A stretch of DNA of 64,000 bases from Microbacterium sp. 11MF. GTDB lineage: Bacteria > Actinomycetota > Actinomycetes > Actinomycetales > Microbacteriaceae. Shown piece by piece: positions 35,472 through 43,695 of this stretch (its first letter is position 1; each line of letters begins with the position of its first letter). Location of the stretch: positions 372,001 through 436,000 of the forward strand of contig NZ_KB911461.1 in assembly GCF_000383475.1 (NCBI RefSeq), in the 5' to 3' direction. The translations under genes were made by a program, and so were the position numbers. The notes below the pieces were generated by a model. That model was not told where the DNA came from. It ran no database searches and worked only from the letters and a program-made list of their open reading frames with translations.

Positions 35472-36461
35472 GTGCTCATTGCACAGCGTCCCACTCTGAC
35501 CGAGGAGAAGGTCGGCGACTTCCGTAGCCGATTCGTCATCGAGCCCCTGGAGCCCGGCTTCGGCTACACGATCGGCAACGCGCTGCGTCGCAGCCTGCTG
35601 TCGTCGATCCCCGGTGCCGCGGTCACCAGCATCCGCATCGACGGCGTGCTGCACGAGTTCAGCACGGTCCCCGGTGTGAAGGAAGATGTCACCGAGATCA
35701 TCCTGAACATCAAGCAGCTCGTGGTGTCGAGCGAGCGCGACGAGCCCATCACGGCGTACCTGCGCAAGACGGGTGCCGGCGAGGTCACGGCCGCAGACAT
35801 CTCCGCTCCGGCGGGTGTCGAGGTCCACAACCCCGACCTGGTCATCGCGACGCTCAACGACTCGGCGAAGTTCGAGCTCGAGCTGACGATCGAGCGTGGC
35901 CGCGGCTACGTCTCGGCCACGCAGAACCGCAACGAGTACGCCGAGGCTGGTCAGATCCCGATCGACTCGATCTACTCGCCCGTCCTCAAGGTCAGCTACC
36001 GCGTCGACGCCACCCGTGCCGGTGAGCGCACCGACTTCGACAAGCTCGTCCTGGACGTCGAGACCAAGTCGTCGATCAGCCCCCGCGACGCCGTCGCATC
36101 GGCCGGTCGCACGCTGGTCGAGCTGTTCGGTCTCGCCCGCGAGCTGAACGTCGAGGCCGAGGGCATCGAGATCGGCCCCGCGCCGGTCGCCGAGGTCCTG
36201 ACCAACGAGCTCTCGATGCCGATCGAGGACCTCGACCTGTCGGTCCGGTCGTACAACTGCCTCAAGCGCGAAGGCATCAACACGGTGTCCGAGCTCGTCG
36301 CCCTCTCGGAGACGCAGCTCATGAACATCCGCAACTTCGGTCAGAAGTCGGTCGACGAGGTCAAGGACAAGCTTGTCTCGCTCGGTCTGTCGCTGAAGGA
36401 CTCGGTCCCCGGGTTCGACGGCTCGCACTTCTACGGCGGCTACGACGACGAGACCGTCTGA
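35472..36461 (+). CDS. rpoA: DNA-directed RNA polymerase subunit alpha
   Basis: The alpha subunit (329 residues) assembles RNA polymerase and contacts activators and UP elements. The N-terminal domain has [20 protein letters not shown] and [16 protein letters not shown]; the C-terminal domain, from about residue 245, has [20 protein letters not shown] and [19 protein letters not shown], with the helix-hairpin-helix. The start is GTG after GAAAGGAAC. It is followed 57 bases later by rplQ. Confidence 0.99.
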   Translation: MLIAQRPTLTEEKVGDFRSRFVIEPLEPGFGYTIGNALRRSLLSSIPGAAVTSIRIDGVLHEFSTVPGVKEDVTEIILNIKQLVVSSERDEPITAYLRKTGAGEVTAADISAPAGVEVHNPDLVIATLNDSAKFELELTIERGRGYVSATQNRNEYAEAGQIPIDSIYSPVLKVSYRVDATRAGERTDFDKLVLDVETKSSISPRDAVASAGRTLVELFGLARELNVEAEGIEIGPAPVAEVLTNELSMPIEDLDLSVRSYNCLKREGINTVSELVALSETQLMNIRNFGQKSVDEVKDKLVSLGLSLKDSVPGFDGSHFYGGYDDETV

Positions 36462-36518
36462 TCGGATCTCGGTTCGCCGGGTCCTTTTGACTGACTTTCA
36501 TTCCCAGGAGTAATTGAC

Positions 36519-37088
36519 ATGCCCAAGCCCACGAAGGGTGCCCGCCTCGGAGGCGGCCCCGCACACGAGCGTCTGATGCTGGCGAACCTCGCCGCTTCGC
36601 TGTTTACGCACAAGTCGATCACGACGACCGAGACCAAGGCCAAGCGCCTGCGTCCGTTCGCCGAGCGTCTCGTAACGTTCGCCAAGCGCGGCGACCTGCA
36701 CGCCCGCCGCCGCGTCCTCGCGGTCATCGGCGACAAGAGCGTCGTGCACGAGCTGTTCGCCGAGATCGCCCCGCTGGTCGCCGAGCGTGAGGGCGGCTAC
36801 ACCCGTATCACGAAGGTCGGCAACCGCAAGGGTGACAACGCCCCCATGGCCGTGATCGAGCTCGTCCTCGAGCCCGTCACCCCGAAGGCGAAGTCCACCA
36901 AGAAGGCTGCTCCGGCCGCTGCCGCTCCGGCTGCTGCCGAGGAGCCCGCGGTCGAGGAGACCGAGGTCGAGACGCCCGCTGAGGACGCCGCTGCCGGTGC
37001 CGAGTCGCCCGAGGAGGGCGCTGCTGCCGAAGCCACCGCCGAGGACGCCGTCGCGTCTGAGGACGAGAAGGCCGACGAGGCCAAGTAA
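36519..37088 (+). CDS. rplQ: 50S ribosomal protein L17
   Basis: L17 has the standard core (about residues 1-120): [40 protein letters not shown] and [16 protein letters not shown]. The protein is 189 residues, about 70 longer than usual, because of an alanine- and glutamate-rich acidic tail. Such a tail is frequent in actinobacterial L17 and is probably disordered on the ribosome surface. It ends the ribosomal block and has a strong terminator. Confidence 0.98.
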   Translation: MPKPTKGARLGGGPAHERLMLANLAASLFTHKSITTTETKAKRLRPFAERLVTFAKRGDLHARRRVLAVIGDKSVVHELFAEIAPLVAEREGGYTRITKVGNRKGDNAPMAVIELVLEPVTPKAKSTKKAAPAAAAPAAAEEPAVEETEVETPAEDAAAGAESPEEGAAAEATAEDAVASEDEKADEAK

Positions 37089-37112
37089 GGCTCCCTCTTC
37101 GGAGGGAATCCG

Positions 37113-37145
37113 AGGGCCCGCCCCCGTTTCGGGGCGGGCCCTTTC
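37113..37145 (+). terminator. Terminator of the ribosomal block
   Basis: A 12-bp GC stem (37113-37124 with 37131-37142) is followed by TTTCTC, the best intrinsic terminator of the ribosomal region. A smaller hairpin (CCCTC/GAGGG) lies just after the rplQ stop. Confidence 0.85.
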
Positions 37146-37218
37146 TCGTACCCTGCGCCGTGCACGTGTCATGACAGGGCGAGCGGATGCCGGGGCTGCG
37201 GCGTCAGCGCGGGTGCGG

Positions 37219-39177
37219 TCAGCGCGCGCGGTGGAAGGTGTCGCCGACGGCCCACTGGGCGAGCTCGAGCCGGTACTGCAGTTGTGCGCGGCCGTTCTCG
37301 ACACCGTCGACGCTGGAGGCGACCGCGGCGGCGTAGCGCGCACCTCCGCTGGCGCCGGGGTGGATGCCGTCGCCCGCCAGCAGGTCTTCGTGGCCGGTGA
37401 TCGCGCCCGACCAGTCGGCGACGGCGACGCCCGGCGTCCGGGCGGCGAAGTCCCGCAGCTCGTCGTTGACGCCGGGGATCCAGTCCCGCGGCGCATGCGC
37501 CGTGACGAGGACGAGCGTGCGGTCGGCGCCGACATCCTTCTTCAGCCGTGCCAGGTCATCGGGGTCGACCGGCCCGTTGGTGCCGAGTCCCACGACGACG
37601 AAGTCGCGCAACTCGCCACGGGCGGCGAGACGGTCGACGATGGCGACGCCGGCGCTCATCGACCGTGAGACCTTGGCGTCGATGGCGACACCGGGCATCC
37701 GGTCGAGCAGTCCTCGGGCAGAGGCGAGCATGACGGAGTCGCCGACGGCGGTGACGCGGGTTCCGGCGACACGGGCGGGCGCCGGGGGAGCGGGGCGGCC
37801 GTCGGGGGCGACGCAGAATCCGTCGTCGTCGGCGAGGTGCGCCGAGGGGCATTCGGGGCGCAGCATCGGATCGTCGGTCTGGATCGCGGCGCCGGGGAGG
37901 GTCGCGTGCTGCGAATCTGCGGAGTCCGCGTCGAGCGCCGCCTGACCGTCCTGCACGACCGCCTCGCTCGAGGCCATGGGTGGAGCGTCGGCGACGGCGG
38001 CGGTGGTCCCCGCCACCACGAGCAGGCCCGCAGCGACCGCGGTGGTGGCGGCGAGGCGCCGGATCGGTCCGCCGCGGAACGCTCGGGCCAGCGACCGCAG
38101 CGCGGCGCGGAAGCCGAGGCGCCGGACGGGCTGCTCGACGAAGCGGTACGACACCTCGGCCGCGAGCACCGTCAGGGCGAGGGTCAGGAGTGCGACCTCG
38201 ACCGGCACCGCGACGTCGGGGGAGGTGCGGGTCGTGGCGACGGTGAGGAGGACGACGAGCGGCCAGTGCCACAGATAGATCCCGAACGAGCGTTCTCCGA
38301 CCCAGCGCAGGGGCGGGGTGTCGAGCAGTCGCCCCAGCGTCGAGGCGGGACGCACCGCCGCCGCGATGGCCACTGCTGTCAGAACGGATGCCGCCACGAG
38401 AAGCCCGGGGAACGTCTCCACGCCCGTTCCGGGGCTCACGAAGGCGAGCCCGACGACTCCGACGACTGCCGCCCCGCCCACGACGCCGGGGACGCCGCGG
38501 GAGCGCTCGGAGGGGCGCAGGAAGGCGAGGGCCACGCCGAGGAGCAGCCCGAAGGCGTGCGTGTCGGTGCCGTAGTAGACGCGCGTGGCGTCACCGCTCG
38601 CCAGGGCGACGGCTGTCAGAGCGGATGCCGCGGCCAGAGCGACCGCGATCGCGACCCGGCCCCGTCGCAGCAGCATGACGAACGGCAGGACGAGCGGCCA
38701 GAGCAGGTAGAACTGCTCCTCCACGGCGAGGGACCAGAGATTCCGGAGCAGTTCGGGGGTGGAGGCATCGAATCCCCCGCCGAAGTAGGAGGACCCGGCA
38801 GCCACCGCGACCCAGTTGTAGGCGAAGGTCGCCGCACCCGCGAGCTGTCCGCCGAGCCCGAGGAGGACGTCGCCGCCGACCATCCAGGCGAGGGAGGCGC
38901 AGACGAGGACCATGACCCCGATCGCGGGGAGCAGGCGCCGAGCCCGGCGGCGCCAGAAGTCCCACAGGCGGAGCCGGCCGTGCTCCTCGTGCTCGCGGAC
39001 GAGGAGGGTGGTGATGAGGAATCCGGAGATCACGAAGAAGACGTCGACGCCGAGGAACCCCGCCGGAAGCGCGGGGAAGAGGTGGTAGACGACGACGAGC
39101 AGGACGGCGACGGCGCGGAGTCCGTCGAGTCCTGACAGGCGCGCGGAAGGGGTTCGGTTCATGTCGGGGGCAGACAT
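37219..39177 (-). CDS. OafA/YrhL-type acyltransferase with C-terminal SGNH domain
   Basis: This 652-residue membrane protein has an acyltransferase-3 domain (about 1-400, some ten helices) with the catalytic-type His in VVVYHLFPALPAGFLGVDVF and FVISGFLITTLLVREHEEHG. An extracytoplasmic SGNH hydrolase-like domain (about 460-650) follows, with block I GDSVMLAS, GLGTNGP and the catalytic DGIHPG. Such proteins O-acetylate peptidoglycan, surface polysaccharide or teichoic-type polymers. It is transcribed away from rplQ. Neighbouring exopolysaccharide loci suggest a glycan substrate, but the substrate cannot be told. Confidence 0.92.
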   Translation of the reverse strand: MSAPDMNRTPSARLSGLDGLRAVAVLLVVVYHLFPALPAGFLGVDVFFVISGFLITTLLVREHEEHGRLRLWDFWRRRARRLLPAIGVMVLVCASLAWMVGGDVLLGLGGQLAGAATFAYNWVAVAAGSSYFGGGFDASTPELLRNLWSLAVEEQFYLLWPLVLPFVMLLRRGRVAIAVALAAASALTAVALASGDATRVYYGTDTHAFGLLLGVALAFLRPSERSRGVPGVVGGAAVVGVVGLAFVSPGTGVETFPGLLVAASVLTAVAIAAAVRPASTLGRLLDTPPLRWVGERSFGIYLWHWPLVVLLTVATTRTSPDVAVPVEVALLTLALTVLAAEVSYRFVEQPVRRLGFRAALRSLARAFRGGPIRRLAATTAVAAGLLVVAGTTAAVADAPPMASSEAVVQDGQAALDADSADSQHATLPGAAIQTDDPMLRPECPSAHLADDDGFCVAPDGRPAPPAPARVAGTRVTAVGDSVMLASARGLLDRMPGVAIDAKVSRSMSAGVAIVDRLAARGELRDFVVVGLGTNGPVDPDDLARLKKDVGADRTLVLVTAHAPRDWIPGVNDELRDFAARTPGVAVADWSGAITGHEDLLAGDGIHPGASGGARYAAAVASSVDGVENGRAQLQYRLELAQWAVGDTFHRAR

Positions 39178-39219
39178 CGGGGGAGGGCGATCACGGGCCG
39201 GGGGCGAAGGGCGGCATCC

Positions 39220-39225
39220 AGTCTA
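39220..39225 (-). promoter_or_regulatory. Candidate -10 box (TAGACT) for the acyltransferase
   Basis: On the minus strand TAGACT lies about 43 bases before the ATG, with TTCGGT 16 bases further upstream as a fair -35. Confidence 0.45.
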
Positions 39226-39276
39226 AAGAGCCATGCTGAGGACCGAACCTCTCTTCCGGCGCGGCGCCTTCGCGGA

Positions 39277-39282
39277 TAGGTT
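39277..39282 (+). promoter_or_regulatory. Candidate -10 box for the universal stress protein gene
   Basis: TAGGTT within GCGGATAGGTTGGCAGC. A nearly identical stretch, GCGGATAGGCTGGCAGC, lies before truA at 41153-41168. Confidence 0.4.
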
Positions 39283-39363
39283 GGCAGCACCGAGACACGG
39301 ACGAGCGCCGCAGACGTCACCGCGATCCGGCTGGCGCCTCGTTCCCAGGAAGGGACGGCCATC

Positions 39364-40206
39364 ATGGCGGGGAACATCATCGTCGGAGTCACGGGCGCGG
39401 CGGTGTCGCGTCGGGCAGTGGACTGGGCGATCGAACGGGCGGCGCGGCGACGGCAGTCCATCGAGCTCCTCGCGGTCGTCGGCGGAGCCATCGGCGCCAT
39501 CGGCGAGGCGGAGGTCCTCGGGGCGGCGCAGACCGCGACGCAGCAGCTGCTCGATGCAGAGGCGCGGCGCGTGACGGATGCCGGTGTCCCGGTGTCCACG
39601 CGGGTGGAGTCGGGAAACCCCGTCACGAAGCTCGTCGAGGCGTCGTCGGGAGCGGCGATGCTCGTGATCGGCAGCGACTACCGCGGCCCCGGCACCGGCC
39701 CGGCGCGCGGGGTCCACGGCATCCGGATCGCAGCCGGCGCGGCGTGCCCCGTCGTCGTGATCCCCGACCGGGACCTCGGCGAGGGGATGGGCGTGGTGGT
39801 CGGCGTCGACGGGTCGGACGTCTCGGAGCACGCGATCGAGTTCGCGGCATCCGAGGCCGACCGTCTCGGCGAACCCCTCATCACGGTCAGCGTCTGGACT
39901 CCGGTGCACACACCGCGGAACGCGATGGAGGTCTACCCCGACCTCTACCTCGCGAACATGCAGTCCACGACCGAGGAGATCCTGGCGTTGTCGCTCGCCG
40001 GGCTCTCGGCGCGCTACCCGGACCTGCGCATCATCCGCCGGGTGGAGCGGGGACACCCCTCGCACGTGCTCGCCGGTATCGCGGCGGATGCGCGCATGGT
40101 CGTCGTCGGCACTCACGGTCGGGGCGCGCTCGCTCGCTTCCTGCTCGGTTCGATCAGCCAGGAGCTGCTCTCGCACCTTCCGACGGTGACCGCCGTCGTC
40201 CGGTGA
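39364..40206 (+). CDS. Universal stress protein with two Usp domains
   Basis: This 280-residue protein has two tandem Usp domains, about 1-140 and 141-280. The second carries the ATP-binding loop pattern G-x2-G-x9-G-S in VVGTHGRGALARFLLGSISQ. The first has a looser form, VIGSDYRGPGTGPARG, and may not bind nucleotide. Tandem Usp proteins are common in actinobacteria and are linked to dormancy and stress adaptation. The ATG has AAGGGA upstream. It is followed 34 bases later by a PfkB kinase gene on the same strand. Confidence 0.93.
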   Translation: MAGNIIVGVTGAAVSRRAVDWAIERAARRRQSIELLAVVGGAIGAIGEAEVLGAAQTATQQLLDAEARRVTDAGVPVSTRVESGNPVTKLVEASSGAAMLVIGSDYRGPGTGPARGVHGIRIAAGAACPVVVIPDRDLGEGMGVVVGVDGSDVSEHAIEFAASEADRLGEPLITVSVWTPVHTPRNAMEVYPDLYLANMQSTTEEILALSLAGLSARYPDLRIIRRVERGHPSHVLAGIAADARMVVVGTHGRGALARFLLGSISQELLSHLPTVTAVVR

Positions 40207-40240
40207 CGCGCGGCGGCGGGGGACGTGCGAAAGTGAGGGC

Positions 40241-41146
40241 ATGACCCACGCGACCTCCGTCCTCGTCATCGGCGAGGCCCTGATCGACATCGTCGAGCGC
40301 GACGGCGGCGACGTCGAGTTCGTCGGCGGCAGCCCCGCCAACGTCGCCGTCGGCATCGCGCGACAGGGGGTGGCCGCGAGCCTCCTGACGCGCCTCGGGC
40401 GCGACGACCGCGGCCGCCGCATCGCCGCGCAGGTGACGGCGTCGGGCGCGGCGATCGAAGACGCGTCGTGGACGGATGCCCCGACCTCCACCGCGAAGGC
40501 GCGGCTGCGCCCCGACGGGTCGGCGGAGTACGAGTTCGACATCGTCTGGGCCCTCGATGCCGAGGCGGCTGAGGCGGCGGCAGAGGCGGCATCCGTCGTA
40601 CATGCGGGGTCGATCGCGCTGTTCCTCCAGCCCGGGGGAGAGGTCGCGCTCGCGACCCTTGAGACCGCGCGACGTGACGGCAGGATCGTGACGGTCGACC
40701 CGAACGTCCGCCCCGCGCTCGTGGGCGACGACCCGCGGCCGATCGCCGAGCGCGCGTTCGCGGCCGCGAGCCTGGTGAAGCTCAGCGACGAGGATGCCGA
40801 GGCGCTCTACCCCGGCATGCCCGCCGACCGGGTGCTGGAGACGATCGCGGCTCTCGGCCCGGGCGTCGTCGTGATGACCCGCGGCGGGGAGGGGGCCCTC
40901 GCCCTCGGTCCGTCGGGGTCGTCGGAGGTCCCTCCGATGGCGGTCGAGGTGGCCGACACGATCGGGGCCGGGGACGCGTTCATGGCGAGCCTCATCACGA
41001 GCCTCGTCGACGACCCGGACCTGCTGGCCGGAGACCCCGCGGCACTCGACCTGGCGCTCCGCCGCGCTGCCCTCACGGCGGGCATCACGGTGTCGCGCGA
41101 GGGCGCGAACCCGCCCACGCGGGCCGAGGTCGACGCGGCGCTCTGA
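40241..41146 (+). CDS. PfkB-family carbohydrate kinase
   Basis: This 301-residue sugar kinase has the N-terminal signature VGGSPANVAVGIARQGVAA, and the C-terminal PfkB signature DTIGAGDAFMASLI with the catalytic Asp at about residue 248. It is most like fructokinases or ribokinase-like enzymes that phosphorylate free sugars with ATP. The substrate is not evident. It may be cotranscribed with the preceding universal stress gene. A purine-rich GAGGGC precedes the ATG. Confidence 0.9.
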   Translation: MTHATSVLVIGEALIDIVERDGGDVEFVGGSPANVAVGIARQGVAASLLTRLGRDDRGRRIAAQVTASGAAIEDASWTDAPTSTAKARLRPDGSAEYEFDIVWALDAEAAEAAAEAASVVHAGSIALFLQPGGEVALATLETARRDGRIVTVDPNVRPALVGDDPRPIAERAFAAASLVKLSDEDAEALYPGMPADRVLETIAALGPGVVVMTRGGEGALALGPSGSSEVPPMAVEVADTIGAGDAFMASLITSLVDDPDLLAGDPAALDLALRRAALTAGITVSREGANPPTRAEVDAAL

Positions 41147-41156
41147 CGGCCGCGGA

Positions 41157-41162
41157 TAGGCT
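41157..41162 (+). promoter_or_regulatory. Candidate leaderless -10 box (TAGGCT) for truA
   Basis: TAGGCT lies 6 bases before the truA GTG, compatible with leaderless transcription. No ribosome binding site is visible before this start. Confidence 0.4.
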
Positions 41163-41168
41163 GGCAGC

Positions 41169-42011
41169 GTGCGCCTGCGGATCGACCTCGCCTACGACGG
41201 CACCGACTTCCGGGGTTGGGCGCGCCAGCCGAACCTCCGCACGGTGCAGGGCACCCTCGAGGCGGCGATCGCGCGCATCCTCGGCGGCGATCCCCGCCTG
41301 GTCGTCGCAGGACGAACGGATGCCGGGGTGCACGCGTCGGCGCAGGTCGCCCATCTCGACCTCACCGAGGGGCAGGAGCGACGGCTGCTGTCGGGACGAC
41401 GTCCCGAGCCGGCCGCCCTGGCGGGACGCATCAACGGCGTGCTGGGGCCGTACCCCGACGTCGCGGTCCATCGCGTCGACGTCGCTCCCGAGGGGTTCGA
41501 CGCGCGGTTCTCCGCCGTCTGGCGCCGATACGCCTACCGCGTCGCCGACCGCGTCACGGGCTACGATCCGCTCGAGCGGGGCCGCACGACGTGGGTCGCG
41601 GCCGAGCTCGACGTCGACGCGATGGATGCCGCCGCCCGCAGCCTCCGCGGACTCCACGACTTCGCCGCCTACTGCAAGCCGCGCGAGGAGGCCACGACGA
41701 TCCGGACGCTCCTCGAGTACGGGTGGCACCGCGACGCATCGGGCATCCTGATCGCCTCGGTGAAAGCCGACGCGTTCTGCCACAGCATGGTGCGGGCGCT
41801 CGTGGGGGCGTGCGTCGCCGTCGGTGAGGGGCGGATCGAGATCGGCCGGGTCGCGGAGATCCGCGACGAGCTCGAGCGCACGAACGAGGTCAAGGTGCTC
41901 GCCGCACGCGGACTGACCCTGACGGAGGTCGGGTACCCGGCGGACGATCTGCTCGCTGCGCGTGCCGAGCAGACGCGGGCGCGTCGGGAGCTCGGATCGC
42001 CTGACGCGTGA
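41169..42011 (+). CDS. truA: tRNA pseudouridine synthase A
   Basis: TruA makes pseudouridine at positions 38-40 of many tRNAs. The 280-residue protein starts RLRIDLAYDGTDFRGWARQP and has the catalytic motif AGRTDAGVHASAQVAHLD, with the nucleophile at Asp51. Later motifs include RRYAYRV and DAFCHSMVRALVGACVAVGE. In many actinobacteria truA follows rplQ directly; here three genes lie between. The start is GTG. It ends in a bidirectional terminator. Confidence 0.97.
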   Translation: MRLRIDLAYDGTDFRGWARQPNLRTVQGTLEAAIARILGGDPRLVVAGRTDAGVHASAQVAHLDLTEGQERRLLSGRRPEPAALAGRINGVLGPYPDVAVHRVDVAPEGFDARFSAVWRRYAYRVADRVTGYDPLERGRTTWVAAELDVDAMDAAARSLRGLHDFAAYCKPREEATTIRTLLEYGWHRDASGILIASVKADAFCHSMVRALVGACVAVGEGRIEIGRVAEIRDELERTNEVKVLAARGLTLTEVGYPADDLLAARAEQTRARRELGSPDA

Positions 42012-42029
42012 TCGTCGCCTCTCGGGCAA

Positions 42030-42073
42030 AAAAGGAACTCCCCTCGGGCCGTGACCCGGGGGGAGTTCCTTTT
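42030..42073. terminator. Bidirectional terminator between truA and the surface protein gene
   Basis: A stem of about 18 bp is flanked by an A-run on the left (CAAAAAAGG) and a T-run on the right (CCTTTTG), so it can terminate both the rightward truA transcript and the leftward surface protein transcript. Confidence 0.9.
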
Positions 42074-42092
42074 GCGTTGGTTCGCGAGAGCC

Positions 42093-42644
42093 TTATGCCC
42101 GACGAGCGCGGCGCACCGACGTGGCGACCGCGATGCTCGCGCCGGCGAGGACGAGCACGCCGCCGCCGACCCAGAGGCCGAGGAGAGCGTCACCGTCGAA
42201 GCCGGTGTTCTGGAGGACGCCGCCGCCGCCTTCGCCACCTGCACCGCTACCGGTCGCCGCGACCTGGATGGTCGTCGACGCGGTGGCGCCGCTTTCTTGT
42301 CCAGACGCTGCGAGCGTGTAGGAGCCGGACGCGTTGGCGGGGAGGGTCACGTCGACGGAAGCGACACCGTCTGCGTTGGCCTCCTTGGTGACCGACTTCG
42401 TCTCGACCGCGAAGGCGACGAAGGCGAGCGTTGCGCCCGAAGCGTTCTCACCCGTGAGGGTGAACTCGACGCCCTCGTTCGCGGCGAAGCCGCTGAACGG
42501 AACAGTGGCGGTGCCACCGGGAGCGATGATGGGGGCGACCGCGGGCGGGTCGGGAGTGTAGGCGTTCGCGACGGCCGGTGCCGCGAAGACCGCCGCGACG
42601 GCGATGGCGAGAGCCGCCGATGCCTTGCTGATCTTGTTCTTCAT
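42093..42644 (-). CDS. Secreted surface protein with LQNTG-like C-terminal anchor
   Basis: This 183-residue protein has a signal peptide (ISKASAALAIAVAAVFAAPA, then VANA), one Ig-like beta domain (about 30-130), a glycine-rich linker, and the C-terminal sequence VLQNTGFDGDALLGLWVGGG with a hydrophobic helix and the tail RRARRA. This looks like a sortase signal with LQNTG instead of LPXTG. A paralogue at 49604 keeps GFDGxxLxGLWxG but has LVRAG in place of LQNTG, so the retained part may be the functional motif. The gene has a good promoter, a leader hairpin and a leader 9-mer CGAAAGCAG shared with the paralogue. Confidence 0.8.
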   Translation of the reverse strand: MKNKISKASAALAIAVAAVFAAPAVANAYTPDPPAVAPIIAPGGTATVPFSGFAANEGVEFTLTGENASGATLAFVAFAVETKSVTKEANADGVASVDVTLPANASGSYTLAASGQESGATASTTIQVAATGSGAGGEGGGGVLQNTGFDGDALLGLWVGGGVLVLAGASIAVATSVRRARRA

Positions 42645-42695
42645 GGTGACTGCTTTCGGTCGTCGAGAGTTCGAGGCTCGGACGGCAAGAAAAAA

Positions 42696-42723
42696 TCCAA
42701 CCGACCGCCCCTCGTTGGTTGGA
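42696..42723 (-). promoter_or_regulatory. Hairpin followed by a T-run in the leader of the surface protein gene
   Basis: On the minus strand TCCAACC/GGTTGGA (7-bp arms) is followed by TTTTTT. The hairpin begins at or next to the predicted transcription start. It could be a 5' stabilising stem or an attenuator; it is very near the start for a classical attenuator. Confidence 0.45.
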
Positions 42724-42730
42724 CATAGCC

Positions 42731-42759
42731 AGTATCCAGGAACTACTCAGAATCAGCAA
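42731..42759 (-). promoter_or_regulatory. Promoter of the surface protein gene
   Basis: On the minus strand TTGCTG and GATACT are separated by exactly 17 bases. This is one of the best promoters in the window and predicts a start near 42724, about 80 bases before the ATG. Confidence 0.65.
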
Positions 42760-42837
42760 GGTAATCGGGTTTCGGTCTGGTAAACAGTGCCTCACTTCGT
42801 CACATGCCCCGCGGCGGGGAATCCGGCGATGCGCGCA

Positions 42838-42843
42838 TAGACT
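42838..42843 (+). promoter_or_regulatory. Candidate -10 box (TAGACT) for the first lipoprotein gene
   Basis: TAGACT lies 22 bases before the ATG at 42866, so the leader would be very short but still include the GAGGGG ribosome binding site. Confidence 0.45.
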
Positions 42844-42865
42844 GACGGGACCGCGGGGAGGGGTC

Positions 42866-43501
42866 ATGATGCGGATGAGAACCATGCGTCTGGCCGCAGC
42901 CACCGCGATCGTCGGTGCCGCCGTCGCCCTGTCCGGCTGCGGACCGTCGCCCTGGGCCCTGCAGAGCCCGACCCCGTCCGCGCCCGCGCCGTCGTCCTCG
43001 GCTCCCGTCGTCGTCGCCCCGCCCGTCGAGAACGACCTCTCGAGCGGCTCGACGCAGCGCGACCTCACGGCCGGCGCCGTGAAGGCAGCCGTCAACTACT
43101 GGTCCGATCTGCGGATGGACCGGTGGACGCCGAACGCCGTCAAGCCGGTCAGCCTGTCGCTCGTGACGACCATCACGCCGAACGACGGCCAGAAGGTCTA
43201 CCTGCAGAAGGCGACCATGCTCGCCGTCCCCGCCAACGCCACGGAGACGTTCCCGGCGCTCGACCCGCAGACCGACGAGGCGACCGTCAAGAACGGCTAC
43301 CTGGTGCTCAAGCCCTACAGCTATTCGCAGACGTTCAACGTCGGTCAGGTCCCCGAGAGCGCGACCTACGTGACCCTGCAGTTCACGTTCGACTTCCTCG
43401 TGCAGACCAAGCCGAAGTCCGACGAGTACGCCAAGCAGACGGCCACCGACACGGTGACGGTCGCGATCGCAGCACAGGCGGCATCCGGAACCGACGGCTG
43501 A
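42866..43501 (+). CDS. Putative lipoprotein, paralogue of the next gene
   Basis: This 211-residue protein starts MMRMRTMRLAAATAIVGAAV and has the lipobox ALSGC, so it should be lipid-anchored on the outer face of the membrane. A serine- and proline-rich stretch precedes a globular beta domain ending in YVTLQFTFDFLVQTKPKSDE. The next gene codes for a protein of the same layout with the matching ITLQFALDIWVEGTANDDK. I do not recognise the family. The start was set at 42866, because GGGAGGGG precedes it; the longer frame upstream covers the promoter region. A role in the GT2 system downstream is inferred from position only. Confidence 0.7.
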   Translation: MMRMRTMRLAAATAIVGAAVALSGCGPSPWALQSPTPSAPAPSSSAPVVVAPPVENDLSSGSTQRDLTAGAVKAAVNYWSDLRMDRWTPNAVKPVSLSLVTTITPNDGQKVYLQKATMLAVPANATETFPALDPQTDEATVKNGYLVLKPYSYSQTFNVGQVPESATYVTLQFTFDFLVQTKPKSDEYAKQTATDTVTVAIAAQAASGTDG

Positions 43502-43695
43502 GCCGGCGGATGCCGGGGCCAGCCCGGCCCCGCAACCTCAAGAACCTCAAGATCAGGTAAAGGCCGCCACGAGGCTTCGCGAAGTCCGCTGTCTGCGGGC
43601 TGCCGCGCCCGTACGGTGAGGACGTGGCACTGGCGGCGGTGACCCGAACCCCGCCGCCGGTGCCCTCCATCCCTTCACTCGAACGAGGTTCGCGC

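Noticed and set aside
42030-42073. Insertion-sequence end or attachment site at the A/T-flanked inverted repeat
   Set aside because: Position between two convergent genes and the A-run/T-run flanks fit a bidirectional terminator better; no transposase or target duplication is seen.
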